Below are positions 1-7,742 of a stretch of DNA of 64,000 nt, in pieces. The position numbers were made by a program, and so were the translations under genes. The stretch spans positions 1-64,000 of the forward strand of contig NZ_BMVV01000030.1 in assembly GCF_014650895.1 (NCBI RefSeq), given 5' to 3'. The notes under the pieces are model-generated. The model worked only from the letters and a program-made list of their open reading frames with translations. It searched no databases and was not told where the DNA came from. Origin of the DNA: Streptomyces omiyaensis. Its GTDB lineage: Bacteria > Actinomycetota > Actinomycetes > Streptomycetales > Streptomycetaceae. Numbering within the stretch: position 1 is the first letter of the stretch; every line of letters begins with the position of its first letter.

Positions 1-804
1 CGGCGCGTCGAACCCGCCGTCCGGCCGCGCGAGGAACGTGAACAGCGCCACCGAACCGTCGCCGTACCCGTACAGCGCCGCCACGTCGTCCCGGCCGTCA
101 CCGTTGAAGTCCGCGTTCACCCGCGAGGAGGTGTCCTCCTTGGGCGCCTCCGGAGCGGGGACCGGGTCGTCGAGGATGCCCTTCAGCCGGGCCGGGGCGA
201 AGGGGCCCTTTCCGCTGTAGTAGGGGTAGGGGAGAATGCGGTGGTGGACGCCGCTGGGCGTGAATTCGTAGCCCCAGTAGGAGGACTTGTCGGAGGTCGC
301 CCATTCCTCGAAGAGGACGATGTGGCCGTCGGCACCGGAATCGTCGTCGAGGAGCGCGTCACCGGGCTTGAGTTCGGCCTTCGTTATCCATTCGGCCGTT
401 CCCGGGACGAAGTTCGGGGTGGCGAGCGAACTGCCGAGCCCCCACGCCATGGAGACGTAGCCGGAGCAGTCCATCCGGTAGCCCTGGTGGTAGTTGGTCC
501 AGCTGTAGTCCAGGCCCTTGCCGACCCAGGACTTCGCCCGGGCGATGACCTCGCTGCGGGTGATGCCCGCGGCGGCGGCGAGGCTCCGCTGCCCCGCGTC
601 CCGGCGGAACTCGTCCGGGACGGGCGTGACCTTGCCCTGCCCGGCACCCGGGTACTCGACCCCGCCGGCCTTCACGGCCGGGCGGTGGCCGGCCGGTCCG
701 GGCGACTGGGCGAACGCCCCGCCGGTCGCGCCGAGTCCGAGGGCGGTGGCGGCGCACAGGGCGACCGAGACGCGTCGGGTGATCCTGATCCTGTTCAACG
801 TCAT
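1..804 (-). CDS. Secreted NlpC/P60-like hydrolase with FG-GAP repeats (partial, runs off left edge)
   Basis: The N-terminus has a basic stretch and a hydrophobic core ending near AFA|QS (about residue 32), a Sec signal peptide. The motif RMDCSGYVSMAWG puts a candidate catalytic Cys at residue 113, and GHIVLFEEW supplies the His, as in NlpC/P60 peptidoglycan endopeptidases. The visible end has an FG-GAP/VCBS calcium-binding unit (NADFNGDGRDDVAALYGYGDG), so the missing C-terminus is probably a propeller. No stop codon is present before base 1. The ATG at 804 abuts AGAAGGA directly, so a TTG six bases further in (798) is better spaced and may be the true start. Role inferred: exported cell-wall or matrix hydrolase. 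Confidence 0.8.
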   Translation of the reverse strand, partial: MTLNRIRITRRVSVALCAATALGLGATGGAFAQSPGPAGHRPAVKAGGVEYPGAGQGKVTPVPDEFRRDAGQRSLAAAAGITRSEVIARAKSWVGKGLDYSWTNYHQGYRMDCSGYVSMAWGLGSSLATPNFVPGTAEWITKAELKPGDALLDDDSGADGHIVLFEEWATSDKSSYWGYEFTPSGVHHRILPYPYYSGKGPFAPARLKGILDDPVPAPEAPKEDTSSRVNADFNGDGRDDVAALYGYGDGSVALFTFLARPDGGFDAP

Positions 805-1103
805 TCCTTCTGGGCAGGGGAAACCCACCCTGCGGACGGGCGGCTTCCGGGAATCGGTCGGGAAATGTGCCGGCCTTTTCCCCGACCGGATCAATTCCCT
901 TTTCTCCTCCGGGAGTTCGGCGGCGCCTGACTCCCGATGCCTGAATCCTGCAACACGCCGGAAGGCCGGTGAAGCCGTTCGGGGTGTCAGCATCGGGACA
1001 CGTCCGCTTCGGGACACCCTCCGTTCGGGTGAGGGCGCGTCGGCCCGCCGGGTGGACTCGGACGCCACCCCTGCCGCGTCGCGGGCATCCAACCCTTTGG
1101 TCG

Positions 1104-1110
1104 TATAACT
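1104..1110 (+). promoter_or_regulatory. -10-like TATAACT, possible leaderless promoter
   Basis: TATAACT ends seven bases before the GTG at 1118, the spacing expected if transcription starts at the start codon. No convincing -35 hexamer is present. The rest of the 313-base gap 805-1117 shows no gene and no riboswitch consensus. Confidence 0.35.
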
Positions 1111-1117
1111 TCCGTTC

Positions 1118-2032
1118 GTGATCATTCCTGTACGGAAAATGGCCGCATATGGCCTACTGGGTGCCGTTCTCGTCGGCTGCGGCGAGGGCGCCGAACCCCC
1201 CGCACCCAGGGCGAAGCCCGGGGCCACCGCCTCCCGCACCCCGCCGCCCGCCCCCGGCGGCACGCCGTCCGCCCCCGGAGCCCCGGCCGCGCCCAAGCCG
1301 GGCGCCGCACCCGCCGGGGTCCCCGTCCTGAAGCCCGGCCCCGACGGGCTCACCCCCGTCTACACGCGCGGCGCCGCGCGCTCCGCCCGGGGCGCGGAGA
1401 AGGTCGTCGCGCTCACCTTCGACGCCGACATGACCGCCGACCAGGGGCCCCGCGCGGCCGGCGGCGAGCGCTTCGACAACCCGGAACTCATCGCGACCCT
1501 GCGCCGCCTGAAGGTGGACGCGACGATCTTCATGACCGGCCGCTGGGCGGAGGAGTACCCCGACCAGGCCGGGTCCATCGGACGCGACCCCCGCTTCGAG
1601 ATCGCCAACCACTCCTACAGCCACTACGCCTTCGCCACGCCCTGCTACGGCCTGCCGACGGTCGCCGCACCGGACATGGCGGCCGACGTGCGGCGCGCCT
1701 TCGAGTCCTTCCGGGACGCCGGCGCGGTCAACGTCGTGCCGTACTTCCGCTTCCCCGGCGGCTGCTACGACGACACCGCCCGGCACGCGCTCGCCCCGGC
1801 CCGGGTGACGGCCGTGCAGTGGGACGTGGTCGGCGGCGACGCCTTCGCGAAGGACCCGGACGCGGTGGCGGAGCAGGTCCTCTCCGGGGTGCGCCCGGGC
1901 TCCCTGGTGGTCCTGCACTGCACGCGCAGCGCCGCGCCCGCCACCGAGCGGGCGATCCGCCGGATCGTCCCCGAACTCCGCGCCCGCGGCTACCGCTTCG
2001 TGAAGGTGTCGGAGCTGATGCGGGCGGGCTGA
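1118..2032 (+). CDS. Polysaccharide deacetylase (NodB domain) lipoprotein
   Basis: A short hydrophobic segment ends in the lipobox LVGC (Cys 21), followed by an Ala/Pro/Gly-rich linker to about residue 85, so the enzyme is a membrane-anchored extracellular lipoprotein. The catalytic part has the NodB motifs: ALTFDAD (catalytic and metal Asp), NHSYSHYAF (metal His pair), RFPGGCYDD and LVVLHCT (late catalytic His). The family removes N- or O-acetyl groups from chitin, peptidoglycan or xylan; the substrate here cannot be told. The GTG start fits a leaderless transcript. An in-frame ATG at 1139 is an alternative that would leave a very short signal. The next gene is convergent. Confidence 0.88.
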   Translation: MIIPVRKMAAYGLLGAVLVGCGEGAEPPAPRAKPGATASRTPPPAPGGTPSAPGAPAAPKPGAAPAGVPVLKPGPDGLTPVYTRGAARSARGAEKVVALTFDADMTADQGPRAAGGERFDNPELIATLRRLKVDATIFMTGRWAEEYPDQAGSIGRDPRFEIANHSYSHYAFATPCYGLPTVAAPDMAADVRRAFESFRDAGAVNVVPYFRFPGGCYDDTARHALAPARVTAVQWDVVGGDAFAKDPDAVAEQVLSGVRPGSLVVLHCTRSAAPATERAIRRIVPELRARGYRFVKVSELMRAG

Positions 2033-2048
2033 GCCCCGCCCCCGTGGG

Positions 2049-2249
2049 TCAGCCGGCCGGCTCCGCCAGGCGGGCGAGGCCGTCCCGGACGGACTCCCGC
2101 TCCGCCGGACCGAGGGGCACGGCCGCGGCCTCCGCGGCCGCCTCCTCGTCGCCGGGCCGCCGCGCGGCGTCCGCGCGGAGCACCGGGAGGCGCAACCGCC
2201 GGACCGGGGAGGGCGGTTCGTCCGGTGCGCGCGGTGCCCGGCCGATCAC
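2049..2249 (-). CDS. Small hypothetical protein, apparent coding extends upstream of its start
   Basis: This frame has strongly coding-like third positions. GTG at 2249 is the first usable start, but the same G/C-third-position pattern continues upstream without a stop to about 2333 (28 of 29 codons end in G or C, product ...RHHAGLLAHSEEEPVAV...), where it meets the TGA of the next gene. No ATG, GTG or TTG exists in that extension. It may be the 3' part of the 2332-2532 gene joined by a +1 shift at its TGA-C stop, a gene using an unusual start, or the result of an indel. The product is polar and Ala/Arg/Glu-rich; I recognise no family. Confidence 0.35.
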   Translation of the reverse strand: MIGRAPRAPDEPPSPVRRLRLPVLRADAARRPGDEEAAAEAAAVPLGPAERESVRDGLARLAEPAG

Positions 2250-2331
2250 CGTCGCGACCGCGACGGGCTCCTCCTCCGAGTGGGCGAGGAGGCCGGCGTG
2301 GTGCCGCGCGCGGACTCCGGAGCGGGAGGGG

Positions 2332-2532
2332 TCAGCCGGAACAGGCGTTGCGCTGCGCCTCCTGCCACTCGCAGACCGGGCACAGCACGATCCCCTTGGC
2401 CGACTCCGCGTACTCGGTCGGCTCCAGGCACAGCACGCAGCGCGCGTACGGTCCCCCGGTCGCCTTCGGCGGCCGGGGCGCGGGCTCGGGGGCGCAGGAG
2501 GCGCCGGGGCCGCCGGATTCCGTGGTCGTCAT
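2332..2532 (-). CDS. Small Cys-rich (zinc-ribbon-like) protein
   Basis: A 66-residue protein whose C-terminal half has CVLC and CPVC pairs about 17 residues apart (CVLCLEP...GIVLCPVCEW), a typical four-Cys zinc-binding knuckle. The N-terminus is Pro/Gly-rich and disordered. The end NACSG looks like a small conserved Streptomyces hypothetical. No clear Shine-Dalgarno precedes the ATG, so it may be leaderless. Function unknown; it could bind a nucleic acid or a protein partner. Its TGA is followed by C and by a high-quality coding frame in +1. Confidence 0.6.
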   Translation of the reverse strand: MTTTESGGPGASCAPEPAPRPPKATGGPYARCVLCLEPTEYAESAKGIVLCPVCEWQEAQRNACSG

Positions 2533-2584
2533 GGGAGAAGGCTACGCCGGGACGGGCCCCGCGACCGGCCCCGTCCCGCTCTCC

Positions 2585-2608
2585 GTCCCGGTCCCGGTCC
2601 CGGTCCCG
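2585..2608. repeat. Hexanucleotide GTCCCG tandem repeat
   Basis: Four exact copies of GTCCCG with degenerate copies on both sides (about 2575-2625). It lies in the 128-base gap between the start of the small zinc-ribbon gene and the 3' end of the ABC membrane gene. Confidence 0.8.
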
Positions 2609-2660
2609 GTCTCCGTCCCCGTCCACCGGCCCCGCCCCGCCGGTCCCCGTCCGCCCCTTC

Positions 2661-3305
2661 TCACTCCAGGCGGGCGGCGGCGAGGCGGGAGACGGCCGCC
2701 GTGACGGCGGCCAGGAGGACGGCGGCGGCGCACGCGGCCCACGGCGGCCGGACCGCCCCCTCGGCGCCGACCAGGGAGGCGACCGCGTGCTTCGCGGGCG
2801 ACCCCGTCGTCACCAGCGCGCCCAGGGAGCCGAGGAGCAGCGCCGCCACCGAGAGGCCGGGCGCCCGCACGAAGGGGCGCGCGGCGAGCGCGCCGACGGC
2901 CCCGCCGGTGAGGGCGCAGGCGGTGGTGGCCAGGACCCCGGCGAGCAGGGCGGCCGGGCCTCCCGTCCCGGCGAGGTCCCCCGTGGCCGTCACCGCGCAG
3001 GCCGCGACCGCGCCGGCGAGGACCGGCCATCCGGCGCCGGTGAGGAGGGCCGCCAGGTGGGCGCGGGACCGGCCTCCGGCGGCGGCGACCACCGCCCGGG
3101 AGGCCTCCGGCTCCTGCGTCAGGCAGATCCGCACCGCCCACGCCGACACCGGCAGCAGACCCGCCGCCGCGATGCCGAGCGAGCCCGCCACCGGATCGCC
3201 CGGCCGCACCCCGACCACGACGAGGGCCGCGTACAGGATCAGGGGAGCGAGCCACCGCTGGGAGCGGAGGAACAGCGCGGAGTGGTACCGCAGCAGCGCC
3301 GTCAC
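2661..3305 (-). CDS. ABC transporter membrane subunit, ABC-2-like
   Basis: A 214-residue, Ala/Leu/Val-rich protein with about five or six membrane segments. The N-terminus (VTALLRYHSALFLRSQRWLAPLILY) resembles small ABC-2 type integral membrane subunits. Its GTG overlaps the TGA of the upstream ATPase gene in a GTGA, so the two are translationally coupled and probably form one transporter. Substrate unknown. The end of the gene is not followed by an obvious hairpin. Confidence 0.7.
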   Translation of the reverse strand: MTALLRYHSALFLRSQRWLAPLILYAALVVVGVRPGDPVAGSLGIAAAGLLPVSAWAVRICLTQEPEASRAVVAAAGGRSRAHLAALLTGAGWPVLAGAVAACAVTATGDLAGTGGPAALLAGVLATTACALTGGAVGALAARPFVRAPGLSVAALLLGSLGALVTTGSPAKHAVASLVGAEGAVRPPWAACAAAVLLAAVTAAVSRLAAARLE

Positions 3306-4261
3306 GCCGGCTCCCGGGCAGGTGCGGGCGCCGGTTCCGGCTCGACGCGGTGGACGTGCCAGGAGGCCGCGAGCAGCAGCCTCAGCAGTTCGTCGGAGTC
3401 GCCCCCGCCGACCCGGAAGACGACGCCCCCGCCGTCCGCCGGCGAAACCCGGGCGGCCCCGCCGGGCAGGACGTCCGGCAGCGCCCGGCCACCGGAGGCG
3501 ACGATCCGCATCGACGCGGGTACGGGCACGGCCGCCGGCGCGGGTGCCGACACCCGCGCCGGCCTCGGCGCGGCGGGGCGCGGAGCGGGGTCCGGCCCGG
3601 CCCCGTCGCCGGGGCGGGGCGGCAGGCCGTGGACCCCGCCGTGCTCCAGCCGGAGGGTCACGCCGGCCTCGCCGGCCAGGCGGCGCGGGTCGTGGTCGAC
3701 GAAGAGGACCGTGCAGCCGGCGGCGACCCGTTCGCGGACCGCCCGGTCGAGCTCCGCGCGGGCGCCCTCGTCCAGGCCCGTCCAGGCCTCGTCCAGGACC
3801 AGCAGGCCGGGCGCGGCGAGCAGCGCCTGGGCGACGGCCACCTTCTGGGCGCCGCCCTTGGAGAGCTCCGCGAGCGCGGTCCCGGCGTACGCGCCCGCGC
3901 CGAACCGCTCCAGCCACTCCCCCGCCCGGGCCCGGGCCTCGCCGGTGCGCAGGCCCTGGAGGCGGCCGAGGTGGACCAGGTGGGCGAGGGCCGTGAAGGG
4001 CAGGGCGGCCGGGAAGCGCTCGGGGACGTACGCGGTGCGCGCCGGGCGGCCGGTGATCCGGCCCTCGGCGGGGGCGTCGACCCCGGCGACCAGCCGCAGC
4101 AGCGTCGACTTGCCGGTGCCGTTCGCACCGGTGGCGCGCACCAGCCGCCCCTCCGGCAGCTCCAGGTCGACACCACGCAGCACCCACGGGCCGCGCGGCC
4201 CGTAGCGCCGCCCGACCCCCGCGAGCCGCACCGGCCCCCGTCCCCGCTCCGACGTCCTCAT
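3302..4261 (-). CDS. ABC transporter ATP-binding protein
   Basis: One nucleotide-binding domain of about 215 residues, then a Pro/Ala-rich linker and an extra C-terminal region of about 80 residues. Walker A is GANGTGKST, the signature is LSKGG rather than LSGGQ, Walker B is LLVLDEAW and the H-loop is FVDHD. The Q-loop region is poorly conserved. It powers the partner encoded immediately downstream. The C-terminal extension (about residue 225 to 319) has no recognised domain. The ATG lies opposite the upstream region of the divergent PTH2-like gene, only 73 bases away. Confidence 0.82.
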   Translation of the reverse strand: MRTSERGRGPVRLAGVGRRYGPRGPWVLRGVDLELPEGRLVRATGANGTGKSTLLRLVAGVDAPAEGRITGRPARTAYVPERFPAALPFTALAHLVHLGRLQGLRTGEARARAGEWLERFGAGAYAGTALAELSKGGAQKVAVAQALLAAPGLLVLDEAWTGLDEGARAELDRAVRERVAAGCTVLFVDHDPRRLAGEAGVTLRLEHGGVHGLPPRPGDGAGPDPAPRPAAPRPARVSAPAPAAVPVPASMRIVASGGRALPDVLPGGAARVSPADGGGVVFRVGGGDSDELLRLLLAASWHVHRVEPEPAPAPAREPA

Positions 4262-4334
4262 GGCGCCGATCCTCGCGCGCCCTCCGCGCCGGCCACAAGA
4301 TCCGCCGGACCGGGACGGTGGCAGACTTGCCCGG

Positions 4335-5054
4335 GTGAGCAGCAACGACACCGATCCCCGCGACGAGAAGCCGCAGTTCGTCCTCCCCCTGGTGGTGCGC
4401 ATCGAGCGGGACGCGCCCCCGGCCCGCACCGACGCCCTGGAGAGCGCGGCCCGGGCGGTCCTCCGGCTCCTGACCGACGAGCGCGCGCTCGGCGAGGGGG
4501 AATGGGCACAGGCCGTCGCCGACTGGGAGGACGCCCGGATCCGCAAGGTCGTCCGGCGGGCGCGCGGCGCGGAGTGGCGGCGCGCCTCGGCCCTTCCCGG
4601 CATCACCGAGACCGGCGCGGAGGCGGAGGTGCGGGTCTTCCCGCCGGTCCCGCTGGACGGCTGGCCCAAGGAGCTGGCCAAGCTCCAGGTGTCGGGCACC
4701 GACCTGGACGACCCGGAGCCGCCGGGGCCCGCCCCCGAGGGGGCCGCCGTGCTCTGGTTCAACCCGGAGCTCGCGATGTCGGCCGGCAAGGCGATGGCCC
4801 AGGCCGGGCACGGGGCGCAGCTGCTGTGGTGGGCCCTGGACGGGGCGGCCCGCGCGGCCTGGCGGGAGGCGGGCTTCCCGCTCGCCGTCCGCACCGCGGA
4901 CGCGGACCGGTGGCCCGCGCTCGCCGCGAGCGGCCTCCCGGTCGTCCGCGACGCCGGCTTCACGGAGATCGCGCCGGGCAGCGCCACGGTGGTGTCCTCC
5001 TTCCCCGGTGTTCTCGGGGCTCCCGGTGCCCCTGCGGCCGGGAACCTCAAATGA
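4335..5054 (+). CDS. Peptidyl-tRNA hydrolase PTH2-domain protein
   Basis: The C-terminal half carries the PTH2 signature: NPELAMSAGKAMAQAGHGAQLLWW, with the Lys, Gln and His pattern seen where archaeal-type peptidyl-tRNA hydrolases keep their active site. About 140 residues in front of it are an actinobacterial extension. The family releases peptides from stalled peptidyl-tRNA, but hydrolase activity of this long actinobacterial form is inferred. The GTG at 4335 was chosen over an ATG at 4260 because that would run through the divergent gene's start. A CAGACT-like -10 sits about seven bases before the GTG, suggesting leaderless expression. Confidence 0.75.
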   Translation: MSSNDTDPRDEKPQFVLPLVVRIERDAPPARTDALESAARAVLRLLTDERALGEGEWAQAVADWEDARIRKVVRRARGAEWRRASALPGITETGAEAEVRVFPPVPLDGWPKELAKLQVSGTDLDDPEPPGPAPEGAAVLWFNPELAMSAGKAMAQAGHGAQLLWWALDGAARAAWREAGFPLAVRTADADRWPALAASGLPVVRDAGFTEIAPGSATVVSSFPGVLGAPGAPAAGNLK

Positions 5055-5098
5055 AGCTCTGAACCTCCCCCTTCATGGGTTCGACCGGCATCGCCGGG

Positions 5099-5115
5099 GT
5101 CATCACGTGGATGAC
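5099..5115. promoter_or_regulatory. 17-bp palindrome upstream of the MNIO gene
   Basis: GTCATC-ACGTG-GATGAC, perfect 6-bp arms around a 5-bp centre, 21 bases before the ATG of the oxygenase gene. It would suit a dimeric repressor overlapping the promoter or transcription start. Confidence 0.4.
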
Positions 5116-5136
5116 TGAGGACCGAAGGAGGGGGAC

Positions 5137-6666
5137 ATGACGGAACTCGGCATCGGCATCGGCTGGCGTCCCGAGATCGCGGACGCGGTCGAGGAGCTGC
5201 CCGGGGTCGACTGGGTGGAGGTCGTCGCGGAGAACGTGTGCGCCGGCCACCTGCCCGAGTCGCTGGCACGGCTGCGGGCGCGCGGCGTCACGGTCGTGCC
5301 GCACGGGGTGTCGCTGGGGCTCGGCGGGGCGGACCGGCCGGACCCGGAGCGGCTCGCCGCGCTGGCGGCGAAGGCGGAGGCGCTGGGGGCGCCGCTCGTC
5401 ACCGAGCACATCGCGTTCGTCCGGGCCGGGGGGCCGCTGACCGCGACCCCGCGCCTGGAGGCCGGGCACCTGCTGCCCGTCCCGCGCACCCGGGACGCCC
5501 TCGACGTGCTCTGCGAGAACGTCCGCATCGCGCAGGAGTCGCTGCCGGTGCCGCTGGCGCTGGAGAACATCGCCGCGCTCTTCTCCTGGCCGGGCGAGGA
5601 GATGACGGAGGGGCGGTTCCTCGCGGAGCTGGTGGAGCGCACGGGGGTACGGCTCCTCGTCGACGTCGCCAACCTGCACACCAACCACCGCAACCGGGGC
5701 GAGGACCCGGCGCGGGCGCTCGCCGAACTCCCCGTGGAGGCCATCGCCTACGTGCACGTGGCGGGCGGGGTCGAGCGGGACGGCGTCTGGCACGACACCC
5801 ACGCCCACCCGGTGCCGGAGCCGGTCCTGGACATCCTGGCCGACCTCGCCGGCCGGGTCGCCCCGCCCGGTGTGCTGCTGGAGCGCGACGACCGCTTCCC
5901 GGCAGCGACGGAGCTCGCCTCGGAGCTCGCGGCGATCCGTACGACGGTGACGACGGCCGCCCGCCGGCGCCCGGCGGCCCCCGGCGCGCGCCACGGCGTC
6001 GCCGCCGCCGCCCTCCGCGCGGGCCGCGCGCTCACCGGCGGCGACCCGCTCCACATCGGCGCCGGAGCCCGCGTCTCCGGCGGCCTCATGCCGCCCGCCC
6101 GGCCGGCCGCGGCCCCGGAGCCCCGCCCGCTCCGCGCGGCGGCCGTCCCGCCCGGCGGCCCGGTGGCCGTCCTGCCCCGCCCCGCCCCCGAGGCCGGAAG
6201 CGGAGCCGTGGCCGGGACCGCGCCCGAGCCCGGAGCCGAGGCCGCGGCCGTCGGGGACGCGGTGCGGCAGCGGGTCGGGGTGGGGCAGGCCGCGCTGCTG
6301 TCCGCGCTGGTGGCGGGGACGCCGGTGCCGGAGGGCTTCGACGTGCGGCGGATCCGGGTGCAGGGCCGGGCGCTCGCCGCGAAGCGGGCGTCCGTCGTGG
6401 CGCGGATCGCGCCCGAGCTTCCGGAGATCCTCGGCGAGGAGTTCCGGCCCGCGTTCCTCGCGTACGCGCGGTCCCGGCCGATGCCGGGGAGCTACCGCCG
6501 GGACGCGCTCGACTTCGTCGAGGGGCTGCTGCTCGACGGGCGGCGGCCCGAGCGGCGGGAGCTGACCCGCTGGTGGCAGGAACGGTCGGACAGCCGTCCG
6601 CCCGGGCTCGCGGGCCGCGTGGCCCGCGCCGCCCGGCACGTGCTCGGGGGGCGGTGGACGGCATGA
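5137..6666 (+). CDS. DUF692 multinuclear iron oxygenase (MNIO) fused to a C-terminal partner-like domain
   Basis: Residues 1-270 form a TIM-barrel DUF692 enzyme. Candidate iron ligands are all visible: His56, Glu90/His91, Glu143/Asn144, Asp176, His181/His184, His207, His219/Asp220/His222 and Glu249. Characterised MNIOs (MbnB, TglH and relatives) oxidise Cys residues of peptides. A Pro/Ala/Gly linker (about 275-365) leads to a helical domain (about 370-495, containing AFLAYARSRPMPGSYRRDALDF) that resembles the separate DUF2063-like partner used by other MNIO systems for substrate recognition. GGAGG lies five bases before the ATG. The gene overlaps the next by ATGA, so enzyme and Cys-tailed membrane protein are coupled. 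Confidence 0.88.
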   Translation: MTELGIGIGWRPEIADAVEELPGVDWVEVVAENVCAGHLPESLARLRARGVTVVPHGVSLGLGGADRPDPERLAALAAKAEALGAPLVTEHIAFVRAGGPLTATPRLEAGHLLPVPRTRDALDVLCENVRIAQESLPVPLALENIAALFSWPGEEMTEGRFLAELVERTGVRLLVDVANLHTNHRNRGEDPARALAELPVEAIAYVHVAGGVERDGVWHDTHAHPVPEPVLDILADLAGRVAPPGVLLERDDRFPAATELASELAAIRTTVTTAARRRPAAPGARHGVAAAALRAGRALTGGDPLHIGAGARVSGGLMPPARPAAAPEPRPLRAAAVPPGGPVAVLPRPAPEAGSGAVAGTAPEPGAEAAAVGDAVRQRVGVGQAALLSALVAGTPVPEGFDVRRIRVQGRALAAKRASVVARIAPELPEILGEEFRPAFLAYARSRPMPGSYRRDALDFVEGLLLDGRRPERRELTRWWQERSDSRPPGLAGRVARAARHVLGGRWTA

Positions 6667-7697
6667 CCTTCCTCCTCCTCGCCTTCTACGCGGCCGGCGT
6701 CACCGCCTGCGCCGGGCTCGTCGTCGCCTGCCGCCGGGGCCGGGGCGGCCCGCCCGGGCCGCTCCAGGACGTCTACGAGGCCGCCTTCCTGGGCGGCGGC
6801 CCGGGCAGGGTCGCCGACACCGCCCTCGCCGCCATGCACGTGGACGGGCGCCTGGCCATCGGCGGACCCGGGGTGGTCGCGGTGGACCGGGCGGTCGCCC
6901 ACGACCCGGTGGAGCGGGCCGTGCTCGACACCCACGCGGGCGCCCCGCACGGCGCCCTGCACACCCTGCGGCTCGGCGTGATGACGCACCCGGCGGTGCA
7001 GGAGATCGGCGACGGGCTCGCCGCGCGCGGCCTCGTGGTCGTGCCGGCCCGGCGCCGGACGCTGCGGCGGCGGTGCCTCTCGCTCGCCCTGGCGGCGTTC
7101 CTGATGCTGCCGGTCTCGGTGGTGGTCACCGTCGTCCAGTTCTCCGACCCGGAGGGCGCGATGGTGCCGTTCGTCGTGCTGGTGCTGCCGCTGTTCTTCG
7201 GCTGCTTCGTCACGGCCCTCGTCTGCGGCACCACGTACACCCGCCAGGTGAGCGCGGCGGGGCTGGTCGCGCTGGCGGCGTACCGGAGGGCGCACGGCCA
7301 CGGCGGCGGCACCGCGCACGCGGTGGCCCTCGGCGGCATCCGCGCGCTGTCCGACCGCGACCTGTGGGAGCGGCTGCGGAACGCGGCCCGGCTCCAGGGG
7401 CCCGCGGCCGGGTCGAGCCGCCCCTCTCCGTCCCCGTACGCGCGGCACTCCTCCGACACCACCGCGGCGGCGGCCGTGGTCCTGTGGTGCGCGGGGGCGG
7501 CTCCGGGCGGCGGGGACGGCTGGGACTCGGGTTCCGGCGGGTCGGGATGCGGGTCGGGCGGCTCCTCCTGCGGGTCCTCGTCGTCCTCCTGCGGATCCTC
7601 CTCGTCCTCCTGCGGCTCGTCCTCGTCGTCCTCGTGCGGATCCTCCTCCTCGTCCTGCGGCTCGTCCTCGTCGTCCTCCTGCGGGTCCAGCGGCTGA
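6663..7697 (+). CDS. TIGR04222-type membrane protein with Cys-Gly/Ser tail, likely MNIO substrate
   Basis: A 344-residue protein. An N-terminal membrane segment (about residues 2-24) precedes a conserved block with EAAFLGGGPGRVADTALAAMH, the hallmark I associate with TIGR04222 proteins. Two further membrane segments lie around 140-185. The last ~60 residues are almost only Gly, Ser and Cys: seven Cys, each followed by Gly-Ser, separated by 6-7 residue spacers. TIGR04222 proteins are known neighbours of DUF692 enzymes and often end in such low-complexity Cys-rich tails. I infer the tail is oxidised by the coupled MNIO to make a membrane-tethered metal-binding or redox peptide. That modification is a hypothesis. 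Confidence 0.85.
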   Translation: MTFLLLAFYAAGVTACAGLVVACRRGRGGPPGPLQDVYEAAFLGGGPGRVADTALAAMHVDGRLAIGGPGVVAVDRAVAHDPVERAVLDTHAGAPHGALHTLRLGVMTHPAVQEIGDGLAARGLVVVPARRRTLRRRCLSLALAAFLMLPVSVVVTVVQFSDPEGAMVPFVVLVLPLFFGCFVTALVCGTTYTRQVSAAGLVALAAYRRAHGHGGGTAHAVALGGIRALSDRDLWERLRNAARLQGPAAGSSRPSPSPYARHSSDTTAAAAVVLWCAGAAPGGGDGWDSGSGGSGCGSGGSSCGSSSSSCGSSSSSCGSSSSSSCGSSSSSCGSSSSSSCGSSG

Positions 7698-7730
7698 GCC
7701 GTTCGGGTGGCGGAGCCCGCGGTCCTGTCG

Positions 7731-7736
7731 TACAAC
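7731..7736 (+). promoter_or_regulatory. -10-like TACAAC, possible leaderless promoter
   Basis: TACAAC ends six bases before the ATG at 7743, which would place the transcription start at the start codon. There is no Shine-Dalgarno. The second TIGR04222 gene could therefore be expressed apart from the MNIO operon. Confidence 0.4.
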
Positions 7737-7742
7737 ACGATC

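Noticed and set aside
805..1117. Possible cyclic-di-AMP (ydaO) riboswitch before the NlpC/P60-like gene
   Set aside because: Such genes often have one in Streptomyces, but the conserved GGGGGAGCC and GGGTGAATC-type blocks are not present on the minus strand here.
7550..7697. Cys/Ser tail as a sequencing artefact or simple repeat noise
   Set aside because: Codon choice varies between units (TCC, TCG, AGC; GGA, GGC, GGG) while the Cys-Gly pattern is kept, which indicates protein-level selection.
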